Shown here one piece after another: positions 19,265 through 28,092 of a stretch of DNA of 64,000 nt (within the stretch, counting starts at the first letter, position 1; each line of letters opens with the position of its first letter). This DNA is from Lachnospiraceae bacterium (lineage in GTDB: Bacteria > Bacillota > Clostridia > Lachnospirales > Lachnospiraceae). The DNA lies in contig JAJQDE010000041.1 of assembly GCA_021202335.1 (NCBI GenBank), positions 1-64,000 of the forward strand, given 5' to 3'. A program made the position numbers and the translations under genes. The notes under the pieces are model-generated. The model did no database searches. It was not told the origin of the DNA and worked only from the letters and a program-made list of their open reading frames with translations.

Positions 19265-20545
19265 TTAATCGAAATGCCAGTTTGCTATTAAGTCGTAAGC
19301 CATTTGGTAGTGTCGAAATTTTGCGGTATGCTCTACGCCGCTGCGCTCCATCCTTTCCAATTCTTCCCGGAAAAAGTTCCCGGCCGCGTCCACGTCTTCT
19401 CTTGTGTATCTTCTCACCCTTAGTCTCCTTCTTAATCTCGCTTCGACCTCCTTTGCCCAAATGCTTTTTTTGTCCTCTGCATCATTATCCGCAACCTCCG
19501 CCTGCTCTGCAGCCTTTGCCGGTTCCTCCAAAGCTGCCGGCTGAACATCCGGCAGCACGCTGCACTGACCCGGAATCGGCACGTAATCCTCCGATGCGTC
19601 TGCTGCCGCCGTGTTTTCTTCCTGCGGCGTCGCAGCGCTTTCTTCTGCTGCCGGCGCGGGACTGTTTTCAATCCCCTGCGCCATCTCTAACAGTTTATCG
19701 TAGCTATAACTCTCAATCGTCGGTTTACCGCCCTCGTATACTCTGAACCTCACACCGCCCTGATATGTATACAGGAACAGCATATTGACCTTATGCCTGT
19801 ACGTCCGCGCCCCCGATGGGCAGACCGCCTCGGCGAAAAGCTCCGGCGTGAGTATTCCCGCCTTTACCCTTTGGTAAATCTCGAGATTTTCTTTCAGGAA
19901 CGCCTTAAGCGTCGCCGTGAGCGCGTCAGACTCCTCCCCGTCCTCATCGTCTGCCGCCATCAATCGAACGTTGCGTTCGATTGCGTTTCCCTGAGCTTCC
20001 GGACCGCCCTGCGCCACAAGCGGAAGTTCTGCTTCCTTCTGCGCTTTTTCCGCCTCCGCTTCCTCTCGCTCAAGCGCCTTAATCTCCCTTACCTGCCGCA
20101 CCGTGGTTTCCTCTGTCACAAGCTCCCTGTCCTCCTCGGACATGGTGAGCATTTCTTCCAAAAGGCTCTTTCCGCTCCGCGCTTCCGCTATCGCCTTATA
20201 CTGCGCCCTGATTATGAGGCTGTTCCCGCCCTCCGAATACGCCGTGTTCATTGCCATGAAGCGGCTTGTCGTACTCGCGTCAAGGCCGTACTCGCCCTTT
20301 GCGAAATCATTTATGCCCGGATAACCGTCCCGTGTGTATGCGCCCGAATCCCTCACCTGCTTGAGGTAATATCCTATCGCTATGAAATTATCCACCGTCG
20401 CATTCAGCCTGTCCTTGATCTGCTGCTTAAGGCGTATATAGCCCTCGTCAGTCAGTTCGTATTGTTCCATTTCCGTTGCCTCCTTTTGTTCTAACGTTTG
20501 TTCGGTTAGTTTATGCTGACTTTCTAACATTCGTTCGGCTTTCAC
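19265..20545 (-). CDS. Phage protein with DUF3102/ParB-like N-terminal helical region
   Basis: IKDRLNATVDNFIAIGYYLKQVRDSGAY...; true start may be MEQYELTDEG (~20470). Confidence 0.6.
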   Translation of the reverse strand: MKAERMLESQHKLTEQTLEQKEATEMEQYELTDEGYIRLKQQIKDRLNATVDNFIAIGYYLKQVRDSGAYTRDGYPGINDFAKGEYGLDASTTSRFMAMNTAYSEGGNSLIIRAQYKAIAEARSGKSLLEEMLTMSEEDRELVTEETTVRQVREIKALEREEAEAEKAQKEAELPLVAQGGPEAQGNAIERNVRLMAADDEDGEESDALTATLKAFLKENLEIYQRVKAGILTPELFAEAVCPSGARTYRHKVNMLFLYTYQGGVRFRVYEGGKPTIESYSYDKLLEMAQGIENSPAPAAEESAATPQEENTAAADASEDYVPIPGQCSVLPDVQPAALEEPAKAAEQAEVADNDAEDKKSIWAKEVEARLRRRLRVRRYTREDVDAAGNFFREELERMERSGVEHTAKFRHYQMAYDLIANWHFD

Positions 20546-20571
20546 TCTTTTTATCTGACGTTTGTTCGGTT
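20490..20571. repeat. Three 18-bp iteron-like direct repeats
   Basis: TCTAACGTTTGTTCGGTT 20490, TCTAACATTCGTTCGGCT 20523, TCTGACGTTTGTTCGGTT 20554. Confidence 0.8.
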
Positions 20572-22703
20572 TTCATTATTCTTTCCGCTGCCCTGACCGC
20601 TTCCTGCACGAAACGCACCGCTTCATCAGGCGCGGGCTTGTTGTATGCCGCCCTGTTCTGCCATATCTTGAAACCGCCCGCTTCATCAGCTCTGACTTCC
20701 ACCGTGCAAAATGACGCGTTCGGCTTTGAACGTTCCCGTACAAAGAATACGATACACTTGCCGTCCAAGACCTTCTCGTAATATGTTGCGACACAATTAT
20801 GCTGCGCCTGTCCCTCGTGCCTGAAATCTATATACTCGCCCGGTATCTTTATACAGTATTTAGCATTGCGGTATCTGAAAAGCTTCTTTATGCCGTGTGC
20901 TATCTTCCTCATCTTCGCGTCCTGCTCCGCTAATCTTTTGCGCTCCAGCGTATCCTTCGCCGCCTCGTAAAGTCTCGTGGCTTCGTCGTGCGCCCTTTGG
21001 ATGTTCTGCGGGAAAAATATCGACCTGTCGTGAAAATCCCAGCCGAGCTCCCGCGCCGCGTCAAGATAGTCATACCAAAGCGCCTCTTTCTCGCCCGGCG
21101 CCTTTTTGTCGGTGCGCTCCGCGCCTAACACTTCCGACATATACCGGATTATCCTGTGTGGTGTCTGCGCAGTAAAGTAATTCATGGGCTTTTCTTTCAC
21201 GTCCCTGCCGCCGTACTCGTCGAGCCATTTTAACTGCGCATCCTCCAGCCTCACGCCAAGCTCCTTGGCTTTTGGGAGTATGCCGAGCTGCCGTGATGTC
21301 GCGTCAATCCGCACCGCCTGTTTAAATCGCTCCCTGTCAAGGTATACGCATTCCCACGGTTTCATCCCGTCCCCCACGGTCCAATTATGTTGTCCGCCGT
21401 AGCTTCCACAGTTTTTTGCCTGCACTGTTACATAACGCTTTAGCCCCGACTTCCATAACGCCTCGTATGGGAATGCGCTGCGCGCGCCCGCGTCGCACAC
21501 AAAACTTATGACACTCACCCTGCCGACAATTCTCTTGAGTATTTCAGCCATCGGAACATACTGCAATGCCGTCCCCCTGAAAACCCGCTTAAGGTTTGCC
21601 GTGTACGGTATGCTCGCGTGGTAATATCCGGGGCCGTTGTAACATAAATTATATTGCGAGCCTTTAAGCTTGCCCGGCTCGCACCACCGCTCTATGCCAG
21701 TATATCTGTAACAGCCGAAAGCGTATTCTTCCGCTGCTCTCGTTATGTAATTTCCGCTGTGCGCCTCCCTGCTGAAGATGCATCTGTATTCTTCATCCAT
21801 ATTTATCTCGGACCTGTAATCATCATCCCGTTTTGCTGTTATCTGTGCAAAAAACTGCCTGTAAACAAACCGCCCGTCCGTGGTTCTCTGAATTATTGAT
21901 GCCCTGTTTCCAAAGTGCACGCTCTTCTGCTTTCCCCGGGACTTATACTGCGCTTTCACGCCGCATACCGCGCATTTTCCCGCGTCGTTGTGCTTTATGC
22001 CGTCCTTTATCGGCGTATGGCACCCGCAATGCGTGCAGTAGCCCTGCCTCTCTTTCCTGTTGAAGAATATATAATGCTCCAGTACCCTGTCGTTTATGAA
22101 TTTCGCCCAGTCCTTTGGGAGCGTGTCCGGCACCGCTGCCATATCCGAATCCCATCGGTCTGTCTCGCGCTTGTGCTTCTCTGCAAGCGACCGCCCCCTT
22201 ACCCTGCGCTGAAAAGCCAGTACCGACATCTCCACATCCTGAAGCTGCCGCTCTGTCGGCACGCCATATTTCCCGACATATGCCGCCACGAGCTTCCTTG
22301 TCTGCTCCGTGGCGACATTTGCGCCCCTCTGTGCGCCATACGGCAGATATTCCTCGCACGTGTCGAGATTTTCAATCATTGCCGTTGTCCACTTGCCCGT
22401 GCGCATATTGTAAGTGATAAAGTTGTCGTTATCCCTGTCAAGGAATATGCGGTAAGCCGGCTCCTTTATGCCCTGCGCCAGCTCATGGCGCGTATAAAGG
22501 TCAGCCTCCCTCACGTTCCCGTCCGCTGCCATCTGTGTCCTGTAATAATTACGCGTCTTATGCGCTGTAAAGTATCTGTTGTATTCCCGACCGTAATTAT
22601 AGCAGTTGGCTTTCACCTTCTCCCCGTGGTCTTGCTTTGCCGCACTGATCATTGCCCGCGTCGCAGGGAGCGGCTTCTTACTCAAAAGCATTTTCTTTTT
22701 CAT
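20511..22703 (-). CDS. PcfJ-like protein
   Basis: 730 aa; Cys clusters and QHNCVATYYEKVLDGKCIVFFVRE signature. Confidence 0.8.
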   Translation of the reverse strand: MKKKMLLSKKPLPATRAMISAAKQDHGEKVKANCYNYGREYNRYFTAHKTRNYYRTQMAADGNVREADLYTRHELAQGIKEPAYRIFLDRDNDNFITYNMRTGKWTTAMIENLDTCEEYLPYGAQRGANVATEQTRKLVAAYVGKYGVPTERQLQDVEMSVLAFQRRVRGRSLAEKHKRETDRWDSDMAAVPDTLPKDWAKFINDRVLEHYIFFNRKERQGYCTHCGCHTPIKDGIKHNDAGKCAVCGVKAQYKSRGKQKSVHFGNRASIIQRTTDGRFVYRQFFAQITAKRDDDYRSEINMDEEYRCIFSREAHSGNYITRAAEEYAFGCYRYTGIERWCEPGKLKGSQYNLCYNGPGYYHASIPYTANLKRVFRGTALQYVPMAEILKRIVGRVSVISFVCDAGARSAFPYEALWKSGLKRYVTVQAKNCGSYGGQHNWTVGDGMKPWECVYLDRERFKQAVRIDATSRQLGILPKAKELGVRLEDAQLKWLDEYGGRDVKEKPMNYFTAQTPHRIIRYMSEVLGAERTDKKAPGEKEALWYDYLDAARELGWDFHDRSIFFPQNIQRAHDEATRLYEAAKDTLERKRLAEQDAKMRKIAHGIKKLFRYRNAKYCIKIPGEYIDFRHEGQAQHNCVATYYEKVLDGKCIVFFVRERSKPNASFCTVEVRADEAGGFKIWQNRAAYNKPAPDEAVRFVQEAVRAAERIMKTEQTSDKKSESRTNVRKSA

Positions 22704-22715
22704 GCTGCTGCCCTC

Positions 22716-23198
22716 CTAGCCCTTATAGTAATCCCTGATGATCTGCTTTGCGCGTCCCATGCCCGGAATGCCGAGCTTCACCTGTGCCGCTCTTACCCCG
22801 GAAGCTTTCAGAATCTCCCTGTCAACATCCTGCGCGTTTTCAAAAGAGTATTTGAGCCACGCGCCGATGCATCCCTTCAGGCTCTTTTCCTTGCGCCGCA
22901 CTGCCACTGCAAGCTCATCGTCCGTAAGACAGGCTGTCTTTATATACTCTTTCCAGTCGTCCATAATCTCCACGCACTCAAGCTGCGCCGCCTCAATGTC
23001 AATCTTGCCGAAGGCCGCCGTTGCGATGTCGCAAAGCTCCTCGATATCGCCGTCAATGTACATCTGCGCAAAGCCCGCGTCTATGCCGTTCTCCTCCGCA
23101 AGCTTCAGGATATTCTCCGTGTCGCCCTCTGCCTTTAATCCGTCCGCCGTCCTGTTTATCTCTTCCGCCGAACCCATCTCGCCAAAAATATCAAACAT
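22716..23198 (-). CDS. PcfK-like protein
   Basis: 160 aa directly upstream of pcfJ-like; KSLKGCIGAWLKYSFENAQD. Confidence 0.7.
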   Translation of the reverse strand: MFDIFGEMGSAEEINRTADGLKAEGDTENILKLAEENGIDAGFAQMYIDGDIEELCDIATAAFGKIDIEAAQLECVEIMDDWKEYIKTACLTDDELAVAVRRKEKSLKGCIGAWLKYSFENAQDVDREILKASGVRAAQVKLGIPGMGRAKQIIRDYYKG

Positions 23199-23286
23199 AA
23201 TGTTCTCCTTTCCGAGCCGGGACTCCCCGCCCCGGCTCTGCTGCCATGGCTTATAAAGTTACTCCGTGATATATATAAACTCCTTT

Positions 23287-23778
23287 TCAGAGCAAAGGAC
23301 CTGCCGACTGCATATGGCGGACGTGTTCCTCCCACCACACACTCATATCACCTCCAAAAAGCGTTTCCGCCAGCCTTGCACGCGGCGCCAGTTCCAAATA
23401 CTGTCTTATGACCTCTATCGCAGACTGCGCATCGTGGCATACCGCCACGCACTGCCTCGCCGCATCCATGTCCTGAAGGAATTCCATCTGCTCACGCGTC
23501 GCCGTGTTCCTCCCGGACTTCATCTCAATGTACAGCCCATGGTAGCAGCCGCGCGCATACGGCAGATGCAGGTCCTACACTCCCCGCTTCACGCCCATGC
23601 GCTTAAGCTTCACCGCCTCGCGGGCATTCCTCGCGCCGCCGTTCGGGATATGGTGCAGCCATCTCAGCTCGGGATAATGCACCGACGCGTTTGCCGCCCA
23701 ATCCATGACGCGCATCTGTTCCGTGTCCTCGTTCCGTTTCATATTTTCAAGCTTCATTCCGTTTGCCTCCGTCCTCAT
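23287..23778 (-). pseudogene. VRR-NUC nuclease interrupted by in-frame TAG (23575-23577)
   Basis: ...RWLHHIPNGGARNAREAVKLKRMGVKRGV-TAG-DLHLPYARGCYHGLYIEMKSGRN..., same frame. Confidence 0.8.
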
Positions 23779-24244
23779 CCGTTTCCAAAACCATCTGCTC
23801 CCACTCCTCTTCTTTGAGCTTTCCGATTTTATACCTCATATACTCCCGCCAGCCGTTCGCGGAAGGCGCACGGGCAAATTCCAGCCTGTGTCCCTTCATC
23901 GCGCGCAGCAGCTCCTCCCATTCCTGCCTGTTGGCTATCTCCTCACCGTTATGGCTTTTCCAGCCGTTCTGCCGCCATTGCCGCGCCCTGCCCTGCCGCA
24001 CTGCTGCCGATATATACGCATTGTCAAGGTATACCGTGACAATGCAGGGTCTGATAAGCTTTGACAGCGCCGCCGCCATTGCTGCCAGCGCGGCTTTATT
24101 CGCCGTTGCCTCCGCCGTTCCGTAAACTTCCCTCGTGACCGTATCGCCGCCCCTTGTTATGAACTCGACGACGGCATAGTATATTCTGTATCTCTCTTTT
24201 TTGTCGTTCCCATCCGTGTCTATGTAAATGCTTACCCTGTCCAT
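23747..24244 (-). CDS. RNase H-like protein
   Basis: VSIYIDTDG..., TANKAALAAMAAALSKL, VTVYLDNAYI. Confidence 0.7.
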   Translation of the reverse strand: MDRVSIYIDTDGNDKKERYRIYYAVVEFITRGGDTVTREVYGTAEATANKAALAAMAAALSKLIRPCIVTVYLDNAYISAAVRQGRARQWRQNGWKSHNGEEIANRQEWEELLRAMKGHRLEFARAPSANGWREYMRYKIGKLKEEEWEQMVLETDEDGGKRNEA

Positions 24245-24262
24245 GCCAAAACCTCCTTACGG

Positions 24263-24385
24263 ATGCCTCTCCCGTTCGACTCCGACGGGCTTTGGGGTAC
24301 TTATCCACAATTTTCTCCCGGATATTCCCCTTTTGAATGCCCCTCCCATTCGACTCCGTCGAACCTTGGGGCACTTATCCACAAT
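24263..24385. repeat. Two 49-bp imperfect repeats, each with a hairpin and a DnaA box; putative origin
   Basis: 24263-24311 and 24337-24385, 42/49 identical, both ending CTTATCCACAAT. Confidence 0.8.
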
Positions 24386-25307
24386 CCCCGTGACCGCAGT
24401 CTGTCCGACTTATGTCCGGTCCTTCCTTGCGGTGCATATCAAGCCTTATGCTCCACATGCCGAGCACTTCATTGTAGGCATACCTGCACCTGTCGAGCGC
24501 ATAGCCCTTGTAACGCGCCTCAAACAACCGCCTTGTGTCCTCGCAGTCGGGCGGGCAGCTCACCACCTTTTCAACGTCCCTGCGGCTGTATGCGTTGTCG
24601 CGCGTCCGCTCATGGGGCTTGATGAGATTATGGGACGACCGCCACGCCTTTTTTCCTTTCGGCAATCCCCCGCCTATAAGGTCATCCTCGTCAATGCCGC
24701 CGCCCTCCACATCCGCAAGCGAAAGCTGTCCTGCCGTCGCGCCCGCCCGTTCCTTCTCTGACTTTAGCGTCTGCTTTGTTATGTATTTTACGAGCCCCTC
24801 AATGCCCTCATTGTCAAAACGCAGATGCTCAACCCTGACATACCCCAAAGCCTCCGCCGACCTGCCCTTGCCCTTCGTCCACATCGCTTCCAATGTGTCC
24901 CTGTCAATGCCGCCGCTGATGATGAGATGGTGGTGCGGTCTGCCGCCGTTCTCAAAGCCCTCCTCCACGCATATCCATTTCATGGGCTCAAGCCCCATCT
25001 TCTCCCTGAGCCTTGCCATGCGCTTTAGCATATTGGTGACAAGCTTCACAGCCTCCTCACGGCTTGCGGGCAGGTGCTCATCATCGTAGGTTAAATCCAT
25101 TCTGTAATCACAGTCCGTAAAGTTCGACTTGATGAGCTGGTGGAAGTACCTCCTGCTCCTCCTGTTATTCAGTTCCATCTGCGCAGGAGTGCTCTCATGC
25201 CTGCGCTTCCCCCTGCTCCGGGGCACGTGCCTGTAGCAATATATGTCCACCTCGCGGTAATGCGTCCTTGTGCCTCTCCCGCAGTGAGTTATCTTCTGCC
25301 TTCCCAT
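24375..25307 (-). CDS. Rolling-circle-type HUH replication initiator/endonuclease
   Basis: Motif II RPHHHLIISGG, motif III VKYITKQ. Confidence 0.8.
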   Translation of the reverse strand: MGRQKITHCGRGTRTHYREVDIYCYRHVPRSRGKRRHESTPAQMELNNRRSRRYFHQLIKSNFTDCDYRMDLTYDDEHLPASREEAVKLVTNMLKRMARLREKMGLEPMKWICVEEGFENGGRPHHHLIISGGIDRDTLEAMWTKGKGRSAEALGYVRVEHLRFDNEGIEGLVKYITKQTLKSEKERAGATAGQLSLADVEGGGIDEDDLIGGGLPKGKKAWRSSHNLIKPHERTRDNAYSRRDVEKVVSCPPDCEDTRRLFEARYKGYALDRCRYAYNEVLGMWSIRLDMHRKEGPDISRTDCGHGDCG

Positions 25308-25361
25308 TCCCCATGCTTTCCTTTACGGTTTGTTTTTGTCCGAAATGTTAATACTTATATA

Positions 25362-25405
25362 CAAGCCCCGAAGTCACAATATTTGTGACTTTGATATGAG
25401 GCTTG
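25362..25405. promoter_or_regulatory. Nested inverted repeats upstream of the HUH rep gene
   Basis: AAGTCACAA-tat-TTGTGACTT inside CAAGCC...GGCTTG. Confidence 0.65.
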
Positions 25406-25416
25406 TGCGAGCAGCT

Positions 25417-25599
25417 TTAACGCTCCTCTACCACGTCCATCACGCAGCAGAAAACCTTGCCGTCATTGAGTACCACGGTTACGCCGTCCCTCTTGTAAGC
25501 TTCCATCCATTCACCGACCGTGACCGTGTTCAAGTCTCTCGGCAGCATCCAATCCCTAGGATCCGTCATGCTTTCACCTCCTTTTAGCCAAAGTTTCAC
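25417..25599 (-). CDS. Small hypothetical phage protein
   Basis: 60 aa, overlaps the next gene by 4 nt. Confidence 0.55.
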   Translation of the reverse strand: MKLWLKGGESMTDPRDWMLPRDLNTVTVGEWMEAYKRDGVTVVLNDGKVFCCVMDVVEER

Positions 25600-26090
25600 T
25601 TATTATGCACCCTTTCTAATTCCGCGCTACGCTCCAAAATCCCGCCCGCGTAGCCTGACATTGTGCCGCTGTCGTAATTGTCAAACGCTTTCTGCCCCCT
25701 GCCCGAGTAAATGTCAAGCACAAGCGATGCCTCCTCATACTCCCCGAACAGCTCCGCAAGGTAATCCGCCCCGATGCGGATATTGCTTTCAGCGTCCCAT
25801 ATATCCGTCACGCCCAGCCGTTCCATCCGGTCTTTATGATATGACATGCTGATCTGCATAAGCCCCTTGCAGTCGCCGTTCACCGCGTTGGCGCATCCCG
25901 AGCTTTCCCTCTCTATGATGGCGGCAATCAGTTCCGCGCAGATACCGTACTCCTCTCCGTACTTCTCGCAGTAGCCGTAAACCTCATCGCCTATCCACGT
26001 TTCTTCTCCTTCCTCCGCTTCGGCGCGTATCGCCGTGCAGCACACCGCCGCCATGAGTGCCATAACCGCCATAACCCTTATATGCTTCAT
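25596..26090 (-). CDS. Secreted lytic transglycosylase (SLT)
   Basis: Signal peptide; IIERESSGCANAVNGDCKGLMQIS, NIRIGADYLAEL. Confidence 0.85.
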   Translation of the reverse strand: MKHIRVMAVMALMAAVCCTAIRAEAEEGEETWIGDEVYGYCEKYGEEYGICAELIAAIIERESSGCANAVNGDCKGLMQISMSYHKDRMERLGVTDIWDAESNIRIGADYLAELFGEYEEASLVLDIYSGRGQKAFDNYDSGTMSGYAGGILERSAELERVHNK

Positions 26091-26405
26091 CTAATCTTCC
26101 TCCGCGTAAATATCCATGCACTTCTCAAGCGCGTACTGAAATTCCATCATCGCGCCCCTGCTCTCCCTCCAGCCTGGAAGCAGCTGCACCGCGCCGCACA
26201 TGTCCATCAGTACCAGGCACACCGCCATAAGCTCATCGTACGTCAGTATTTCCGTCACGGGCGCCAATACCTTCGCCGGGTTCACCACGTCCCATCCTGC
26301 CGCCTTGAGCCCCGCCTCCGCCGCCTCGAACCGCCCCATATAATCAGGCACACCCGTAATCGAACCGCTTATGTAGATGCGTCCTCTCCTGCCCTCATTC
26401 TCCAT
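26091..26405 (-). CDS. DUF4406 protein
   Basis: IYISGSITGVPDYMGRFEAAEAGLKAAGWDVVNPA. Confidence 0.85.
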   Translation of the reverse strand: MENEGRRGRIYISGSITGVPDYMGRFEAAEAGLKAAGWDVVNPAKVLAPVTEILTYDELMAVCLVLMDMCGAVQLLPGWRESRGAMMEFQYALEKCMDIYAEED

Positions 26406-26893
26406 TATCCAAGCTCTCCCTTCCCGTAAAGCCTTATGACTTCATTGACCATCTTTGACGTGACCCGCTTAAGCTCCAACCGTTCTTCATACGATATGCA
26501 GCCCTTGCCGAGCACGCACGCCATCTCATCCACCATGAGCCGCTCCGCCGTCAGCTCCTTAAGCTTCTTGAAAGCCCTCCTGCTGCCGCCCTGCTTTTGG
26601 GGCTTGTCCGCTGCCGGCGGCTTTATCTCCTCCACCGCTGCCGGGCTGCTGTCTTGCAGTACGACATCTTGCGGCGTCGCAAGCAGCTCCATGATACTCA
26701 CGCCTAACGCATTCGCTATCGACAGGGCATTTACCATTGTCAGGTTTGAATCCGTGCCCCTGCGTTCTATCCTGTCCGTGTACTGCCTGCCAAGCCCCGC
26801 CATCCTGTCAACGTCCGCGCACGTCAGGTTCCTTGCTTTTCTTACCCTTCGGACATTCCCGCCGAAGTCAATCGTTTCAATATCAATCATTTT
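26405..26893 (-). CDS. HTH (XRE-type) regulator
   Basis: NVRRVRKARNLTCADVDRMAGLGRQYTDRIERRGT; start taken at MIDIETIDFGG. Confidence 0.7.
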   Translation of the reverse strand, partial: KMIDIETIDFGGNVRRVRKARNLTCADVDRMAGLGRQYTDRIERRGTDSNLTMVNALSIANALGVSIMELLATPQDVVLQDSSPAAVEEIKPPAADKPQKQGGSRRAFKKLKELTAERLMVDEMACVLGKGCISYEERLELKRVTSKMVNEVIRLYGKGELG

Positions 26894-27104
26894 TCGCCCC
26901 CGCAATCTGCCGCTTATAAGTGTCAAGCAGGCCCCTGTAAATGATGTAGTGGTAATTCTTGCAGTTATCCTTCCTTACCGCGTACCCTATCGGGCTCATA
27001 TTCCTCTGCATCATGAGATGCAGCATGTCCGCGCTCATGCCAAGCTCCGCTGCCGCGTCCCTGCATTTCACCCGTTCCATTCCCCTGCTGTCAACTGCTG
27101 CCAT
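26883..27104 (-). CDS. Small DNA-binding protein (excisionase/Cro-like position)
   Basis: 73 aa; CRDAAAELGMSADMLHLMMQ HTH-like. Confidence 0.6.
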   Translation of the reverse strand: MAAVDSRGMERVKCRDAAAELGMSADMLHLMMQRNMSPIGYAVRKDNCKNYHYIIYRGLLDTYKRQIAGAKND

Positions 27105-27152
27105 AAGATTGACCTCCTTTTTTCTATTTCCTGCCGGTTTCTTAACTTCTCC

Positions 27153-27182
27153 TTGCCCTGGTGTCCACCCCCGCCATATAAT
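27153..27182 (+). promoter_or_regulatory. Promoter for the + strand gene at 27222
   Basis: TTGCCC-18-TATAAT. Confidence 0.55.
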
Positions 27183-27221
27183 GAATGTGCTGCCAATCCC
27201 AAACGACAGGAGGTGAACACC

Positions 27222-27545
27222 GTGGACGATTTAACCAAAGACCAAAAATTTTTGATTGTTTCTTTATATAAAATATTTTTATCTCGTCAATCTTCTCTTG
27301 ACGCTCATTCTGCAAACTACTTTGCGGATTCAGATTCTTTAATTCCTTTGCTTGAACTGGATTTTTCCTCTGAATATCTCGCGGATTTGTGTCTTGCTTT
27401 GCTTGAACGAGGTTATATTGATGGTTACAAAAGTGAATGCTCTGTCGATGAATTTAAAATTTCCGACAAGACCATCATATTTATGCAGAACCGATTCAAG
27501 CGTGGGTTGAAAGATGTTCTTGTATTTTTATCTAACTTCATTTAA
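27222..27545 (+). CDS. Hypothetical protein, counter-oriented in the early region
   Basis: GTG start with AGGAGG 8 nt upstream: VDDLTKDQKFLIVSLYKIFLSRQ... Confidence 0.75.
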   Translation: MDDLTKDQKFLIVSLYKIFLSRQSSLDAHSANYFADSDSLIPLLELDFSSEYLADLCLALLERGYIDGYKSECSVDEFKISDKTIIFMQNRFKRGLKDVLVFLSNFI

Positions 27546-27886
27546 CCCTCTGAGGGTGTTTCACTTTCTGAAGCATCCTCCTTTTCCCAATATTTACTGT
27601 GTGGAATATTAGGAAATTTCTGCTCGAAGTTTTTTGCAAATTTCACATCCCTTGTGTGCCTGCACCCACCTCCATTTATGTAACAATCAGTTTTCCTGCA
27701 CCCCTCTTTTTGTCCATTACATATGTAAAATACTATGTTTTCCTTGCTCATCTGATTGCGTGCTTTTTCAGCTTCTCTTGACTCTTCCTCGTAACTGATA
27801 TTCAGCTCCATATCGCCATCCTTAAAATTCCTCTCGACCAATCGCCGAAATGCTTCGGCGGCTGATTTATTTTTTAACCTGCTCAT
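27542..27886 (-). CDS. Hypothetical Cys-containing phage protein
   Basis: Start taken at MSRLKNKSAAEAFRRLVERN; CNGQKEGCRKTDCYINGGGCRHT. Confidence 0.65.
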   Translation of the reverse strand: MSRLKNKSAAEAFRRLVERNFKDGDMELNISYEEESREAEKARNQMSKENIVFYICNGQKEGCRKTDCYINGGGCRHTRDVKFAKNFEQKFPNIPHSKYWEKEDASESETPSEG

Positions 27887-28058
27887 TGCTGCGCCTCCTC
27901 CTTTTCGCCGCCTCCTCGTTTTCTTCCCGTATTCTTTCAGCAAGCCCATAAAGCCTGCCTTTCTGAAAATCAGACAGCTTAGGTATTACTTCAATGATTT
28001 CCTGCAATGTTTCTTTTTCTTTTTCTGACATAATTCTCACTTCCTTTCTGTTTAACAA
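27867..28058 (-). CDS. Small hypothetical phage protein
   Basis: EKETLQEIIEVIPKLSDFQKGRLYGLAERIREEN, typical of phage early small proteins. Confidence 0.65.
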   Translation of the reverse strand: MLNRKEVRIMSEKEKETLQEIIEVIPKLSDFQKGRLYGLAERIREENEEAAKRRRRSNEQVKK

Positions 28059-28092
28059 GCTAATGTTTTATGGTCTTTTAATACCAGCATGG

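Noticed and set aside
24096-24374. Minus-strand ORF (92 aa) covering the 49-bp repeats
   Set aside because: Overlaps the RNase H gene in another frame and its repeats are explained by the DNA-level origin-like structure.
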